A stretch of DNA of 64,000 bases from Cladorhizidae sp. MBARI D1340-BT2. Lineage: Eukaryota; Porifera; Demospongiae; Poecilosclerida; Cladorhizidae. The DNA lies in contig JAQNBH010000010.1 in NCBI GenBank assembly GCA_028752905.1, positions 21,003,308-21,067,307 of the forward strand, given 5' to 3'. How positions within the stretch are numbered: position 1 is the stretch's first letter; the number at the start of each line of letters is the position of its first letter. The notes under the pieces were generated by a model that worked only from the letters and a program-made list of their open reading frames with translations, had not been told where the DNA came from and did no database searches. Of this stretch, positions 36,050-46,402 are shown one piece after another. A program made the position numbers and the translations under genes.

Positions 36050-37285
36050 ACTGTTGCTCAACACTAGACTAGACCTGCTCAACACCAGACTAGACTGTTG
36101 CTCAACACTAGACTAGACTGTTGCTCAACACCAGATTGTTGCTCAACACCAGACTGTTGCTCCAACACCAGACTGTTGCTCCAACACCAGACTGTGGCTC
36201 CAACACCAGACTGTTGCTCAACACTAGACTGTTGCTCAACACTAGACTGTGGCTCAACACCAAACTTGCTCAACACCAGATTGTTGCTCCTCAAATACCA
36301 GACTGTTGCTCAACACTAGACTGTTGCTCAACACCGGACTGTTGCTCCAACACCAGACTGTGACTCAACACCAGACTGTTGCTCAACACCAGACTGTTGC
36401 TCAACACTAGACTGTGGCTCAACACCAAACTTGCTCAACACCAGACTGTTGCTCAACACCAGACTGTTGCTCCAACACCAGACTGTGGCTCAACACTAGA
36501 CTGTGGCTCAACACCAGACTGTTGCTCCAACACCAGACTGTTGCTCCAACACCAGACTGTGGCTCAACACTAGACTGTGGCTCAACACCAAACTTGCTCA
36601 ACACCAGACTGTTGCTCAACACCAGACTGTTGCTCAACACCAGACTGTTGCTCAACACTAGACTGTGGCTCAACACCAGACTGTTGCTCAACACCAGATT
36701 GTTGCTCCTCAAATATCAGACTGTTGCTCAACACCAGACTGTTGCTCCAACACCAAACTTGCTCAACACCAGACTGTTGCTCCAACACCAGACTGTGGCT
36801 CAACACCAAACTTGCTCAACACCAGACTGTTGCTCAACACCAGATTGTTGCTCCTCAAATATCAGACTGTTGCTCAACACCAGACTGTGGCTCAACACCA
36901 GACTGTGGCTCAACACCAGACTGTTGCTCCAACACCAGACTGTGGCTCCAACACCAGACTGTTGCTCCTCTAACACCAGACTGTTGCTCAACACCAGATT
37001 GTTGCTCCTCAAATACCAGACTGTTGCTCAACACTAGACTGTTGCTCAACACCAGACTGTTGCTCCAACACCAGACTGTTGCTCCAACACCAGACTGTGG
37101 CTCAACACCAAACTTGCTCAACACCAGACTGTTGCTCCAACACCAGACTGTGGCTCAACACCAAACTTGCTCAACACCAGACTGTTGCTCAACACCAGAT
37201 TGTTGCTCCTCAAATACCAGACTGTTGCTCAACACTAGACTGTTGCTCAACACCAGACTGTTGCTCCTCCAATACCAGACGGTTG
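36050..37285. repeat. 18-bp minisatellite, about 1.2 kb
   Basis: Unit TGTTGCTCAACACCAGAC with length variants: 19 bp (CTCCAACACC), 21-22 bp (CTCCTCAAATACC) and a short AAACTTGCTC form. Variants recur in repeated sets, so blocks were duplicated. It lies in a pyruvate kinase intron. The open frames across it come from the repeat. Confidence 0.96.
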
Positions 37286-37665
37286 TGTATCAGGCAAAGC
37301 AAGTCATACCCCTACTAGTATGACTGTAGTGTGGCTATATCCAAGGGGTGTTCTCGTCAGGACACTCACTGGCCTACTAGCGATACCTCGGGGGTGTTCT
37401 TGTCTGGGGGTGTTGGGAGTGGAGTGATGGTATGACGTCTGGCTATGTGATGAGACGAGGTTTCCTGAGGTGTATGTCCGACTCTCATGTGTAATTGTTG
37501 GGGGGTCGGGTAGAGACAGAGGGTTTCCTGATTTTCTGTTTGGCTATTATCCCCCCCCCCCAATGTGATGAACAGCTCGATCTATTTTTGATTCCACTCT
37601 CTTTCTCTCTCTCTGCTGCCTCTGTTCTTGTCATGTGTGTACATGTGGGTGTGGTCTCTCTGCAG
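37286..37665. other. pyruvate kinase intron, unique sequence
   Basis: No gene seen. Ends in a pyrimidine-rich tract (GTGGTCTCTCTGCAG) that is the acceptor of the next exon. Confidence 0.6.
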
Positions 37666-37744
37666 GACTGCGTTTGTCATTGCCCAGTTCAGGCCACGTT
37701 GCCCCATCATTGCCGTCACTCGGCACAGCCAGACTGCACGATTG
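37666..37744 (+). CDS. pyruvate kinase exon, C domain
   Basis: A 79-bp exon after CTCTCTGCAG|. The first base completes a Leu codon with 33,310-33,311. It encodes TAFVIAQFRPRCPIIAVTRH, then SQTARL. RPR-C/A-PIIAVTR is a conserved block of the pyruvate kinase C domain. The donor is |GTCGGT, GT followed by a weak context; the phase 0 join to 41,628 supports it. An AAT/TAA microsatellite begins 33 bp downstream. Confidence 0.93.
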
Positions 37745-37776
37745 GTCGGTATTTTAAGACTTACGGTAGCATCAGC

Positions 37777-38135
<359 letters not shown>

Positions 38136-38145
38136 ATGTAATAAT

Positions 38146-38285
38146 CTCTCAATGGACTCTCAGTTAACATAATAACATTAAAATCACCTTCTAATAATCA
38201 ACTTCAAATTGTATTCTCTCTTCTTCCACCGAGCCCTCCAGTGTAAACTCCTTGAAGTTGATTATTGAGAAGGTGTAATAATAAT
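38146..38285. mobile_element. foldback miniature element, copy 1
   Basis: Left arm: TCTCAATGGACTCTCAGTTA, then ACATAATAACATTAAAATCA and TAATCAACTTCAA. Right arm: TTGAAGTTGATTATTGAGAA. The arms are inverted copies, so the DNA can fold on itself. The right outer arm is cut short. A second copy lies at 41,430. No coding capacity. Confidence 0.75.
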
Positions 38286-38690
38286 GATAAAACTATATGA
38301 GTGATGTGCTATATTTGTTGAACGAGCTCAAGTGGTTTTAGTTCTTCCACGCAAGTTGTTAGCGCTGCTAGGACTCAGAGTAACGATGTCTCAGTCCCAA
38401 AGCGTAAGAAAACTAACGACGATGAAATGGGAGGAGTTTTTATTTGTTTGTTGTTTCCCCTACCCGATGAAGCCTGACTGCAGTGCTCTGGGAATTGCTG
38501 GAGTTGCCCTCGACATCGCAGCATCTGAGGATCAGTCGGAGCAGCTGTAGACATCAAAACAGCTAGTGAATGATTGCTTGGAGTCGCTCTCGACATCGGC
38601 ACAGCTGAAGGAAAGTTCAGTTATCACCTCAGCTGATTGTGCCCTCGATTGGACCAGCACCTGGAAATGCGACTTGGCTTCATGATATCG
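38286..38690. other. unique sequence before the 43-bp array
   Basis: No gene seen. Contains degenerate relatives of the following array unit (for example GAGTCGCTCTCGACATCGGC at 38,580), suggesting the array grew out of a dispersed sequence also visible at about 34,250. Confidence 0.5.
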
Positions 38691-39580
38691 CCCCAGCTCA
38701 CTGGCCTCTTGACTGCAGTGGCTCTCTACATCACCACAGCTCACTGGCTGCTTGACTGCAGTGGCTCTCTACATCACCACAGCTCACTGGCCTCTTGACT
38801 GCAGTAGCTCTCTACATCACCATAGCTGCTTGACTGCAGTGGCTCTCTACATCACCACAGCTCACTGGCCTCTTGACTGCAGTGGCTCTCTACATCACCA
38901 CAGCTCACTGGCTGCTTGACTGCAGTGGCTCTCTACATCACCACAGCTCACTGGCCTCTTGACTGCAGTAGCTCTCTACATCACCATAGCTACTTGACTG
39001 CAGTGGCTCTCTACATCACCACAGCTCACTGGCCTCTTGACTGCAGTAGCTCTCTACATCACCATAGCTCACTGGCCTCTTGACTGCAGTGGCTCTCTAC
39101 ATCATCACAGCTCACTGGCCTCTTGACTGCAGTGGCTCTCTACATCATCACAGCTCACTGGCCTCTTGACTGCAGTAGCTCTCTACATCACCATAGCTCA
39201 CTGGCCTCTTGACTGCAGTAGCTCTCTACATCATCACAGATCACTGGCTGCTTGACTGCAGTGGCTCTCTACATCACCACAGCTCACTGGCCTCTTGACT
39301 GCAGTAGCTCTCTACATCACCATAGCTCACTGGCTGCTTGACTGCAGTGGCTCTCTACATCACCACAGCTCACTGGCCTCTTGATTGCAGTGGCTCTCTA
39401 CATCACCACAGCTCACTGGCCTCTTGACTGCAGTAGCTCTCTACATCACCATAGCTCACTGGCTGCTTGACTGCAGTGGCTCTCTACATCACCACAGCTC
39501 ACTGGCCTCTTGACTGCAGTGGCTCTCGACATCACCATAGCTCACTGTCCTCTTGACTGCAGTACATCTCTCTACATCAA
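38691..39580. repeat. 43-bp minisatellite, about 21 copies
   Basis: Unit parts CTCTACATCACCACAGCTCA and CTGGCCTCTTGACTGCAGTG. Shorter copies lack the CTCACTGGC piece. It lies in a pyruvate kinase intron. Confidence 0.95.
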
Positions 39581-39589
39581 CATAATTGA

Positions 39590-41025
39590 CCGCTGAGCTG
39601 TTCTTTAGACACTGTGCTGTTCTTTGGACACTGAGATCTGTTCTTTAGACACTGTGCTGTTCTTTATACACTGAGCTGTTCTTTAGACACTGTGCTGTTC
39701 TTTAGACACTGAGATCTGTTCTTTAGACACTGTGCTGTTCTTTAGACACCGAGTTGTTCTTTAGACACTGAGCTGTTCTTTATACACTGAGTTGTTCTTT
39801 AGACACTGAGCTGTTCTTTATACACTGAGTTGTTCTTTAGGCACTGAGCTGTTCTTTAGGCACTGAACTATTCTTTAGACACTGAGCTGTTCTTTAGACA
39901 CTGAGCTGTTCTTTAGAGACTGAGATCTGTTCTTTAGACACTGAGCTGTTCTTTAGACACTCTGCTGTTCTTTATATACTGTGCTGTTCTTTAGACACTG
40001 AGCTGTTCTTTAGGCACTCAGCTGTTCTTTAGACACTGAGCTGTTCTTTAGACACTGAGATCTGTTCTTTAGACACTGAGCTGTTCTTTAGACACTGAGA
40101 TCTGTTCTTTAGACGCTGAGCTTTTCTTTATACACTGAGTTGTTCTTTAGACACGGAGCTGTTCTTTAGACACTGCGCTGTTCTTTAGACACTGTACTGT
40201 TCTTTATACACTGAGTTGTTCTTTAGACACTGAGCTGTTCTTTAGACACTGAGCTATTCTTTAGACACTGAGCTGTTCTTTAGACACTGAGATCTGTTCT
40301 TTAGACACTGAGCTGTTCTTTATACACTGAGTTGTTCTTTAGACACTGAGCTGTTCTTTAGACACTGAGCTGTTCTTTAGACACTGTACTGTTCTTTATA
40401 CACTGAGTTGTTCTTTAGACACTGAGCTGTTCTTTAGACACTGAGCTGTTCTTTAGACACTGAGCTGTTCTTTAGACACTGAGCTGTTCTTTATACACTG
40501 AGCTGTTCTTTAGACACTGAGCTGTTCTTTAGACACTGAGCTGTTCTTTAGACACTGAGCTGTTCTTTAGACACTGAGCTGTTCTTTATACACCGTGTTG
40601 TTCTTTAGACACTGAGCTGTTCTTTAGACACTGAGCTGTTCTTTAGACACTGAGCTGTTCTTTAGACACTGAGCTGTTCTTTAGGCACTGTGCTGTTCTT
40701 TAGGCACTGTGCTGTTCTTTAGGCACTGAGCTGTTCTTTAGGCACTGAGCTGTTCTTTAGACACTGAGTTGTTCTTTAGACACTGAGCTGTTCTTTAGAC
40801 ACTGAGCTGTTCTTTAGACACTGAGCTGTTCTTTAGACACTGAGCTGTTCTTTAGACACTGTGCTGTTCTTTAGGCACTGAGCTGTTCTTTAGGCACTGA
40901 GCTGTTCTTTAGACACTGTGCTGTTCTTTAGACACTGAGCTGTTCTTTAGACACTGTGCTGTTCTTAGACACTGTGCTGTTCTTTATACACTGAGCTGTT
41001 CTTTAGACACTGAGCTGTTCTTTAA
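39590..41025. repeat. 19-bp minisatellite, about 75 copies
   Basis: Unit CTGTTCTTTAGACACTGAG. Variants include TATACACTG, TAGGCACTG and a 21-bp form with GAGATCTG. It lies in a pyruvate kinase intron, directly after the 43-bp array. Confidence 0.97.
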
Positions 41026-41429
41026 TTCCCGACCTCCCAAACTTGATAGGGAGGCTTGCTGGGGCCACCTGTGTTGCACACCTTTTTCAAGTAGTGCACA
41101 CCTACAGACATAATCAATTCCTTGGACACAGTTGCAAACTTCCAAGTGTATGCTCCTGGCTGGCTAGCTATGTAGTAGCAATAGCGACCGGTTGAGCTGT
41201 TGCAGAGCCTGGAGAGTGCCGTGTGTGGCCATCATTTCATCTGGTCGGAAGAATGGATGGAAGATCGACCGTCGAGCAGGAAGAGACATGGTTGCAATCT
41301 ATGCTTTACAAATATGCTAGAACCAACAGTGAAGTGGGTGGTTACCAAAATCTAGATGCTTTAACAAAAAATCGGTGTCTAATCTAGATAGCTGCTTAGC
41401 AACCAGCATACGTAAGGATATACAGATAT
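41026..41429. other. pyruvate kinase intron, unique sequence
   Basis: No gene or repeat recognised. Confidence 0.5.
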
Positions 41430-41556
41430 ATATATATTAAAATCACCTCAATAATCAACTTTCAATTTTTATTCACTCTTGAATAAAAATTGAAGTTGAT
41501 TATTGAGAAGGTAATTTTAATGTTATTATGTCAACTGAGAGTTCATTGAGAATAAT
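41430..41556. mobile_element. foldback miniature element, copy 2
   Basis: A near-perfect palindrome: ATTAAAATCACCTCAATAAT and CAACTTTCAATTTTTATTCA on the left are mirrored by TGAATAAAAATTGAAGTTGA and TTATTGAGAAGGTAATTTTA on the right. The right outer arm (ATGTTATTATGTCAACTGAG) is the inverse of the left outer arm of the copy at 38,146, so each copy keeps the arm the other has lost. Confidence 0.8.
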
Positions 41557-41627
41557 AAAAATACAACTGCTATATTGTCAAATGTTTAAATCTGCTTACT
41601 TTGCCCCTCCCACCCACCTCTCTACAG

Positions 41628-41840
41628 TGTCACATGCACCGTGCAGTTCACCCGCTGCTCTACAAAGAGGATCGCAAGGAGGATTGGACAGAGGATGTGG
41701 AGAAGCGCTTCATTGCGGGCATAGACAAAGGGAAAAGAGAGGGTTTTATCTGTAAAGGGTCCACCATCATCATGGTGAGTGGCTGGAGGCCAGGCCCACA
41801 CCACATCAACACTATAAGGATCTTTGTTGTCGGAGAGTAG
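41628..41840 (+). CDS. pyruvate kinase, terminal exon
   Basis: After CACCTCTCTACAG| in phase 0, encodes CHMHRAVHPLLYKEDRKEDW, TEDVEKRFIAG, GKREGFICKGSTIIMVSGWR and PGPHHINTIRIFVVGE, then stop TAG. It is the C-terminus of the C domain. The Trp and Arg matching Trp482 and Arg489 of human PKM, which hold the bisphosphate activator, are present (DWTEDVEKR). SGWRPG matches the conserved TGWRPG loop. A donor-like GTGAGT follows STIIM, but reading through keeps the family's sequence to the expected end, so it is not used. The four exons together give about 203 residues, roughly the last 40% of the protein. Confidence 0.95.
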   Translation, partial: CHMHRAVHPLLYKEDRKEDWTEDVEKRFIAGIDKGKREGFICKGSTIIMVSGWRPGPHHINTIRIFVVGE

Positions 41841-42299
41841 GACCAATCCTGCGAAGATGGATGGAACATAGTACCCCCTCCCCCTGCCATGCCCCTTTCC
41901 CCTCATTCGAACAGTTCTGTAAATAGTTTAGTTGTTATAATTGACTATTTAGCTACTTCTGTCAGAGACAAGGTAGCCCTCCTTTGTCCTGGATATGTAG
42001 ACAATCTCCAGGTTAGATGCATCAATAAGAAATAGCAACTCGTATATCATGTATAAATGATCTTGCCATAATTATGATAATGGTTGCTGTGGCAACTTGC
42101 TGGGTTTTAGATACAAGCTTCCCATGAAGCATAAAAAATATCAATTTTTTAAATATATAATATATACAGTATATGCATGTATATATATACTGTATATATA
42201 TAATATATACCGTATATATAATTATATATATACAGTATATATAATTATATGTATATACAGTATATATATACAGTATATATATAATATATACAGTATATA

Positions 42300-42338
<39 letters not shown>

Positions 42339-42869
42339 TATATATATATTATGAAGCATAGCCAGAGGGACAAAAGAGGAAACGTGTTTAATACCCCGAA
42401 CCTCTGTTCAAAGTCAATTCTAGTGGCACAGGCAATTAGTCTCGCAATGATATTTTATTTATTATTATTATTTATTTAGCTAGCCAAGTTCAAGGTCTAG
42501 GCTTGTGTTTTATCGCCAATCGTGTTATTCTTTTGAAGCTCATAGCTGCAGTGCTTTAGCGTAGATTCTTACCAGATCTTTGGAGAAGATTGTAATAGCT
42601 GCTTTCTTGTGCCATTTTCTGCTGCAGAGAGGAATTTCTTGTGTGTATGTGTGTGTGTGACAGTATGCGCTTTCTCCTAGCTTCTGCGCCCATTCTTTCA
42701 GCCGCTCGGGCATTAGCAGTAGTTAGTTTAACAGGATTATGTTGGGCTTAGATCTTGCTGGGTTGTTACCGCGGTCTCTAGTGGCAAGTAGCTTCAGATC
42801 GGCGGACTGTAGCTAATGTTTGCCATAGGCCAGTAGATTCACACTAAAATTATGTAGGATGGGAATGAT
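41841..42869. other. 3' flank of pyruvate kinase, with TA-rich repeat
   Basis: No further exon. 42,150-42,352 is a TA-rich repeat built of TATATACAGTATATATA pieces. No clear AATAAA was found close behind the stop. The rest is unique. Confidence 0.55.
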
Positions 42870-43061
42870 ATGGCACGTTTGCTCTGCCAAAACAATTGCA
42901 GGCCTGAGAAGGTTGCCATCAGCCAAGCAACCTGGATTGACTTACCTTGTATGGTCTCTAACCAGACAGAGCTTAGTGAAGCATTGCTAAGAGTGATGGC
43001 CACATCACAGCAAGCTGACTTGGAGAAGATGGTGCAGTGCTTAGAACAGATTCTAGCTTAG
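42870..43061 (+). other. small open frame, unknown
   Basis: 63 codons: includes VAISQATWIDLPCMVSNQTE and LSEALLRVMATSQQADLEKM, ending in stop TAG. The composition is protein-like and it may be a terminal exon (a TTGCAG| acceptor lies at about 42,902). I do not recognise it, and no partner exon is seen. Confidence 0.3.
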
Positions 43062-43349
43062 CTGACTCACTTTCCACTTGTAGGCTCCTTTTCCTCCTTT
43101 ATTCTTGGCATTTTTGAAACCATTTTTCCCAAAATCATCTTTTAACCTTTTAACGGTCACGGGCGCTTTAAAGCGCCCTAAGAAGTCTCGCAGTTAAAAA
43201 ATTCATAAAAAATAGATCGTTCGAACTTACCCCCATAAAAATCTTATTAAACGACGCCTAAAACATTGCTCTATCACGTGGTATTCACAAAACAATGACA
43301 GCATAACGGTTGCTAAGGACTTTGAACCCGGAAAGCTCACACGGAAATC

Positions 43350-43572
43350 ATGGCTAAGCGCTTGAACGTTAGCGATGTGCTGCTTTTACTGGAAGACGAC
43401 GATTTCGGCCTTTCTGAAGCGGATGACAGTGATTTTGAAGGCGAAGGTGTTGAGTGCTACCTTCCCAGAGCAAACCCTGAGCTTAGTCACTCAGAAGTAA
43501 CGGAGGAAGATGAAGATCCAATAGATATAGTTTCTGATGACAGCTCCAGCTCTAGTGATAAGAGTCTTACTG
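43350..43572 (+). pseudogene. piggyBac-type transposase, N-terminal exon
   Basis: Starts MAKRLNVSDVLLLLEDDDFG and continues acidic (SEADDSDFEGEG, later VTEEDEDPIDIVSDDSSSSS), the usual acidic N-terminal region of piggyBac-like transposases. It ends at a good donor CTTACTG|GTAAGT in phase 1. Its start is 205 bp inside the left end of the outer element. The catalytic exon that should follow is missing, so the gene is broken. Confidence 0.6.
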
Positions 43573-43682
43573 GTAAGTATTACTGGTAAGTATTACTGTT
43601 CAAAAAGGTATAGAATATAAAAATATCTGTTTCTATGTCCACAGTTTTTGGATCTACACAAAGTCACAGCAGTCCCACCTCT

Positions 43683-43747
43683 CACAGAGCTCAAATACCC
43701 ATCAGTCACTATGTCTCATCGTGACTGATGGGTATTTGAGCTCTGTG
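43683..43747. repeat. perfect 27-bp inverted repeat (hairpin)
   Basis: Arms 43,683-43,709 and 43,721-43,747 are exact reverse complements (CACAGAGCTCAAATACCCAT and onward) around an 11-nt loop. It lies in the intron-like region of the outer piggyBac element. Confidence 0.95.
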
Positions 43748-43963
43748 ATGTAAGCTTTCTTCTGTTTTTCATAATACCATGCTGCAGTCTGGTCATTATG
43801 GTTGAAATTTGTGTATATACCTACAAATGTATAAAACATGTTATCATAAAATATACTTGAAAATGGAACAATAATTGACTTGAAATTAAAAAAATTATGA
43901 CTAAAACCACAATTACAACCACATACTTTGTTGCTAGGCAACATAAACCACACCTACATATTA

Positions 43964-44085
43964 ACACTTAGCAGACCTTTGTCACGAATTCGTGACATGC
44001 GCAGGCGTATCTATAAGACCATTGTCACGTATTCGTGACAGTAGTAATTGTCACCTGTAGACCACCGTCACGATATCGTGACAGC
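43964..44085. repeat. three 43-bp repeats, each with a GTCACG...CGTGAC palindrome
   Basis: Palindromes start at 43,981 (GTCACGAATTCGTGAC), 44,024 (GTCACGTATTCGTGAC) and 44,067 (GTCACGATATCGTGAC), spaced exactly 43 bp. Each is preceded by AGACC. The position immediately inside a transposon end suggests transposase or host-factor binding sites; that is inference. Confidence 0.9.
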
Positions 44086-44182
44086 CACTTCATTTTGACC
44101 ACAAAGGTTCGTGGTTGTTAGCTATGAATGGTATGATATCCAGACTCTACTAGGGAGGTTATTGATGATAATGGCATAGTGA

Positions 44183-44970
44183 TTGTACATACACTCAAAT
44201 AGTTGTAGGGATGATGAAATAGATATGAGTAGCAATTTTTATGAGACCAAGGATGAGAGTGCAAGTATGGATGTTGGAGCAAGTGGAAATAGGGGGAGAG
44301 ATACAGTGATAGGACTAAGTCAGCAGATGTCAATGGGAGGTCATCGTAATAGGGGAAGAGCTGCAGGTAGAGGACAGCAGAGGAAGGGAAGAGCTGCAGG
44401 AAGAGGACAGCAGAGGAGAGGAAGATCAGTTGGAAGTGGAACCAGCCGTGTGGATGCTAGCCAATATATGTGGACAACTGCTGGGGAAGGTATGACATTC
44501 CTGGAATAAAAGAACAATAACAATTAATATTATTAGGTATTACACAGACAAATGTTTTATATCAAGCAAACTTTACATATAAACCATTATTATTTCTTTT
44601 TAAATTCTAGATGACATTGCAGAGTAGCCCATACATCCTTCAACCAGGACCTAATGTTCCTCCATCCTGCCAAAGTGCAGAAGATTGTTTTCAACTATTC
44701 TTTGGTCCAACCATGCTAAAGTTTACCATTGACAGGACCAATGCACATGCCGAGCTGAAGTGTGCCCAAGAACAGCTGAAGGGCAAACAGGCTGAATGGC
44801 AAGGGACACCATTACCAAGTGTGAGGAAGTCAGAGGTGTGACTGTGCTTTCTGCAATGGCAGGATGGCACCAGACACCTCACCCTGTATAGATGTGGTGC
44901 CTGCCTAACACACTCCACTCCACACCTACCACTCACAGAGGACAAATAAAACAGAAGACTGAATCTATAT
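44183..44970 (+). pseudogene. piggyBac-type transposase with catalytic core deleted
   Basis: Three pieces on plus. 44,183-44,509 encodes an Arg/Gly-rich linker (GRAAGRGQQRKGRAAGRGQQ). 44,611-44,841 encodes QPGPNVPPSCQSAEDCFQLF, then a TN motif, which resembles the start of the DDE_Tnp_1_7 domain. 44,835-44,945 reads CDCAFCNGRMAPDT, then YRCGACLTHSTPHLPLTED in a shifted frame, like the Cys-rich C-terminal domain. The roughly 400 residues with the catalytic aspartates are missing between the last two pieces. A frame change also separates the first two. Confidence 0.6.
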
Positions 44971-45490
44971 AAGTATACCTTCATCCTAGTTTCATGGTTA
45001 TGATTACATGACAGATGTTGCTTCATCACAGATGTTGCTGCAATCCTATATGTAAAATATATTAATAAGTGAACAACTGAATGTGAGCAAGGACTATATA
45101 ACAAAATCACACAGTGTTCTCAGGAAAGAAAAGGCTATTTAGCTAAGCTAGATAGCCATTTAACTGCTAACTAGCTATATGGGGGCGCTAGCTTGCTAGC
45201 TACTTGAGTGCTTTAGCCAGCTAGCTATATGGGAGCGCTAGCTGGTTAGCTACTTGGGTCCGATAGCTAGCTAGCTACATGAAGCGCTAGCTCGTTAGCT
45301 ACAAGGGTGGGCTAGCTAGCTATTTAGCTACGCTAGCTACTATTCCTACACTATTTAGATACGCTAGCTAAACTATTTACTATTCATACACTATTTAGCT
45401 TGATCTAACAGTCATAAAAGAAACCACTAGGTTTATATTAGCTGAAGTAAAGTTACTTACTCACCTTGGTAACAAGAGTTCTTCGCTTTA
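44946..45490. repeat. GCTAGC-rich degenerate tandem repeat and flanks
   Basis: 45,126-45,380 consists of imperfect copies, about 50 bp each, built of GCTAGCTATATGGG and GCGCTAGC plus TAGCTAC pieces. Many are palindromic GCTAGC. The flanks show nothing coding. Confidence 0.75.
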
Positions 45491-45716
45491 CTTTTTAAAA
45501 TTATTATCAGCTCATATACTTGAAAAACCTTTTGAGATTTGAGTAATGAAGTACCAGTAAGTAATCATAGAGAGGAGTAGCACCTAGAAGTTGTCGATCA
45601 AGCATCCACTTCTTGAAACACGAGGAAAACTAAATATTGCCCACCGTTAAACGCCCGGTCTCTGGGAATAGATGCGCGTTCGAATTGAATAATCTCGCGT
45701 TGACATTTCAATTAAC
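45491..45716 (+). repeat. 226-bp direct repeat, left copy
   Basis: Begins CTTTTTAAAATTATTATCAG and ends GACATTTCAATTAAC. By eye it is identical to 48,963-49,188 over 219 bp (45,498-45,716), with one mismatch at 45,497 in the remaining bases. It touches the left inverted repeat of the inner piggyBac unit. Confidence 0.95.
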
Positions 45717-46402
45717 CGATTACACGCCGTATTCCTAGTACCCGCGGGCAAATTATTCACGAATTAACGAGGTATTTTACTTATTATTTTTATATCTTCC
45801 GTTCTGCAGGGACTCCACCCATGAAACTTGGGTCATATTAAGCCACATGATAGCTCTACTTCCTGTAAAAAAATCGAGCCTTCCTTACCAACTGGGCAGA
45901 ACTAACCAGCATTATAAAACCTTGTCATCTTCTTGGGGGTGAATATTTTCATATTTTCACACCATTATAATGCCAACACAAGATGGAGCATCTATTTACA
46001 AACCCTCTACCATATGCAAAGCCAGTGGGTTGTTTTCCCCATCAAAATGCTAACAAATAATAATACAAAAAACAAATTATAAGAGAGTGAAAATGCTAAC
46101 ACATACTAGAATAAAACCATAATATAAAACACAATTATGTAAGGGAGTGTCTTGGGTAGAGCTCCGGTCTTGCTGTCACGGGTAGAGTAGAACTTGCTCA
46201 GTCTTGGGTATAGCTTGCTTGGTCTCCGGCATGATATTTCACCATGTTTTTATTCTACACAAACATGAGATACCAGGATAAGAATAACACTTGAATACTG
46301 GAGAGACGAGAGAAGTAGACGAAGGGACAGGGAACGAGAGAAGTAGACGAAGGAGCAGGGAACAAGAGAGAAGCACAGAAAGGAGCAGGGGGTGCATAAA
46401 CA

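Noticed and set aside
36098..37323. Cys-rich open frames in the 18-bp array (CCSTPD-type repeats)
   Set aside because: They look like a small Cys-rich protein but arise from an 18-bp tandem repeat with frame-changing variants.
41774..41779. Donor-like GTGAGT inside the last pyruvate kinase exon
   Set aside because: Reading through gives the conserved GWRPG loop and the expected C-terminus with a stop.
44341..44523. Minus-strand frame rich in Leu/Pro
   Set aside because: Shadow of the Arg/Gly-rich plus-strand piggyBac linker.
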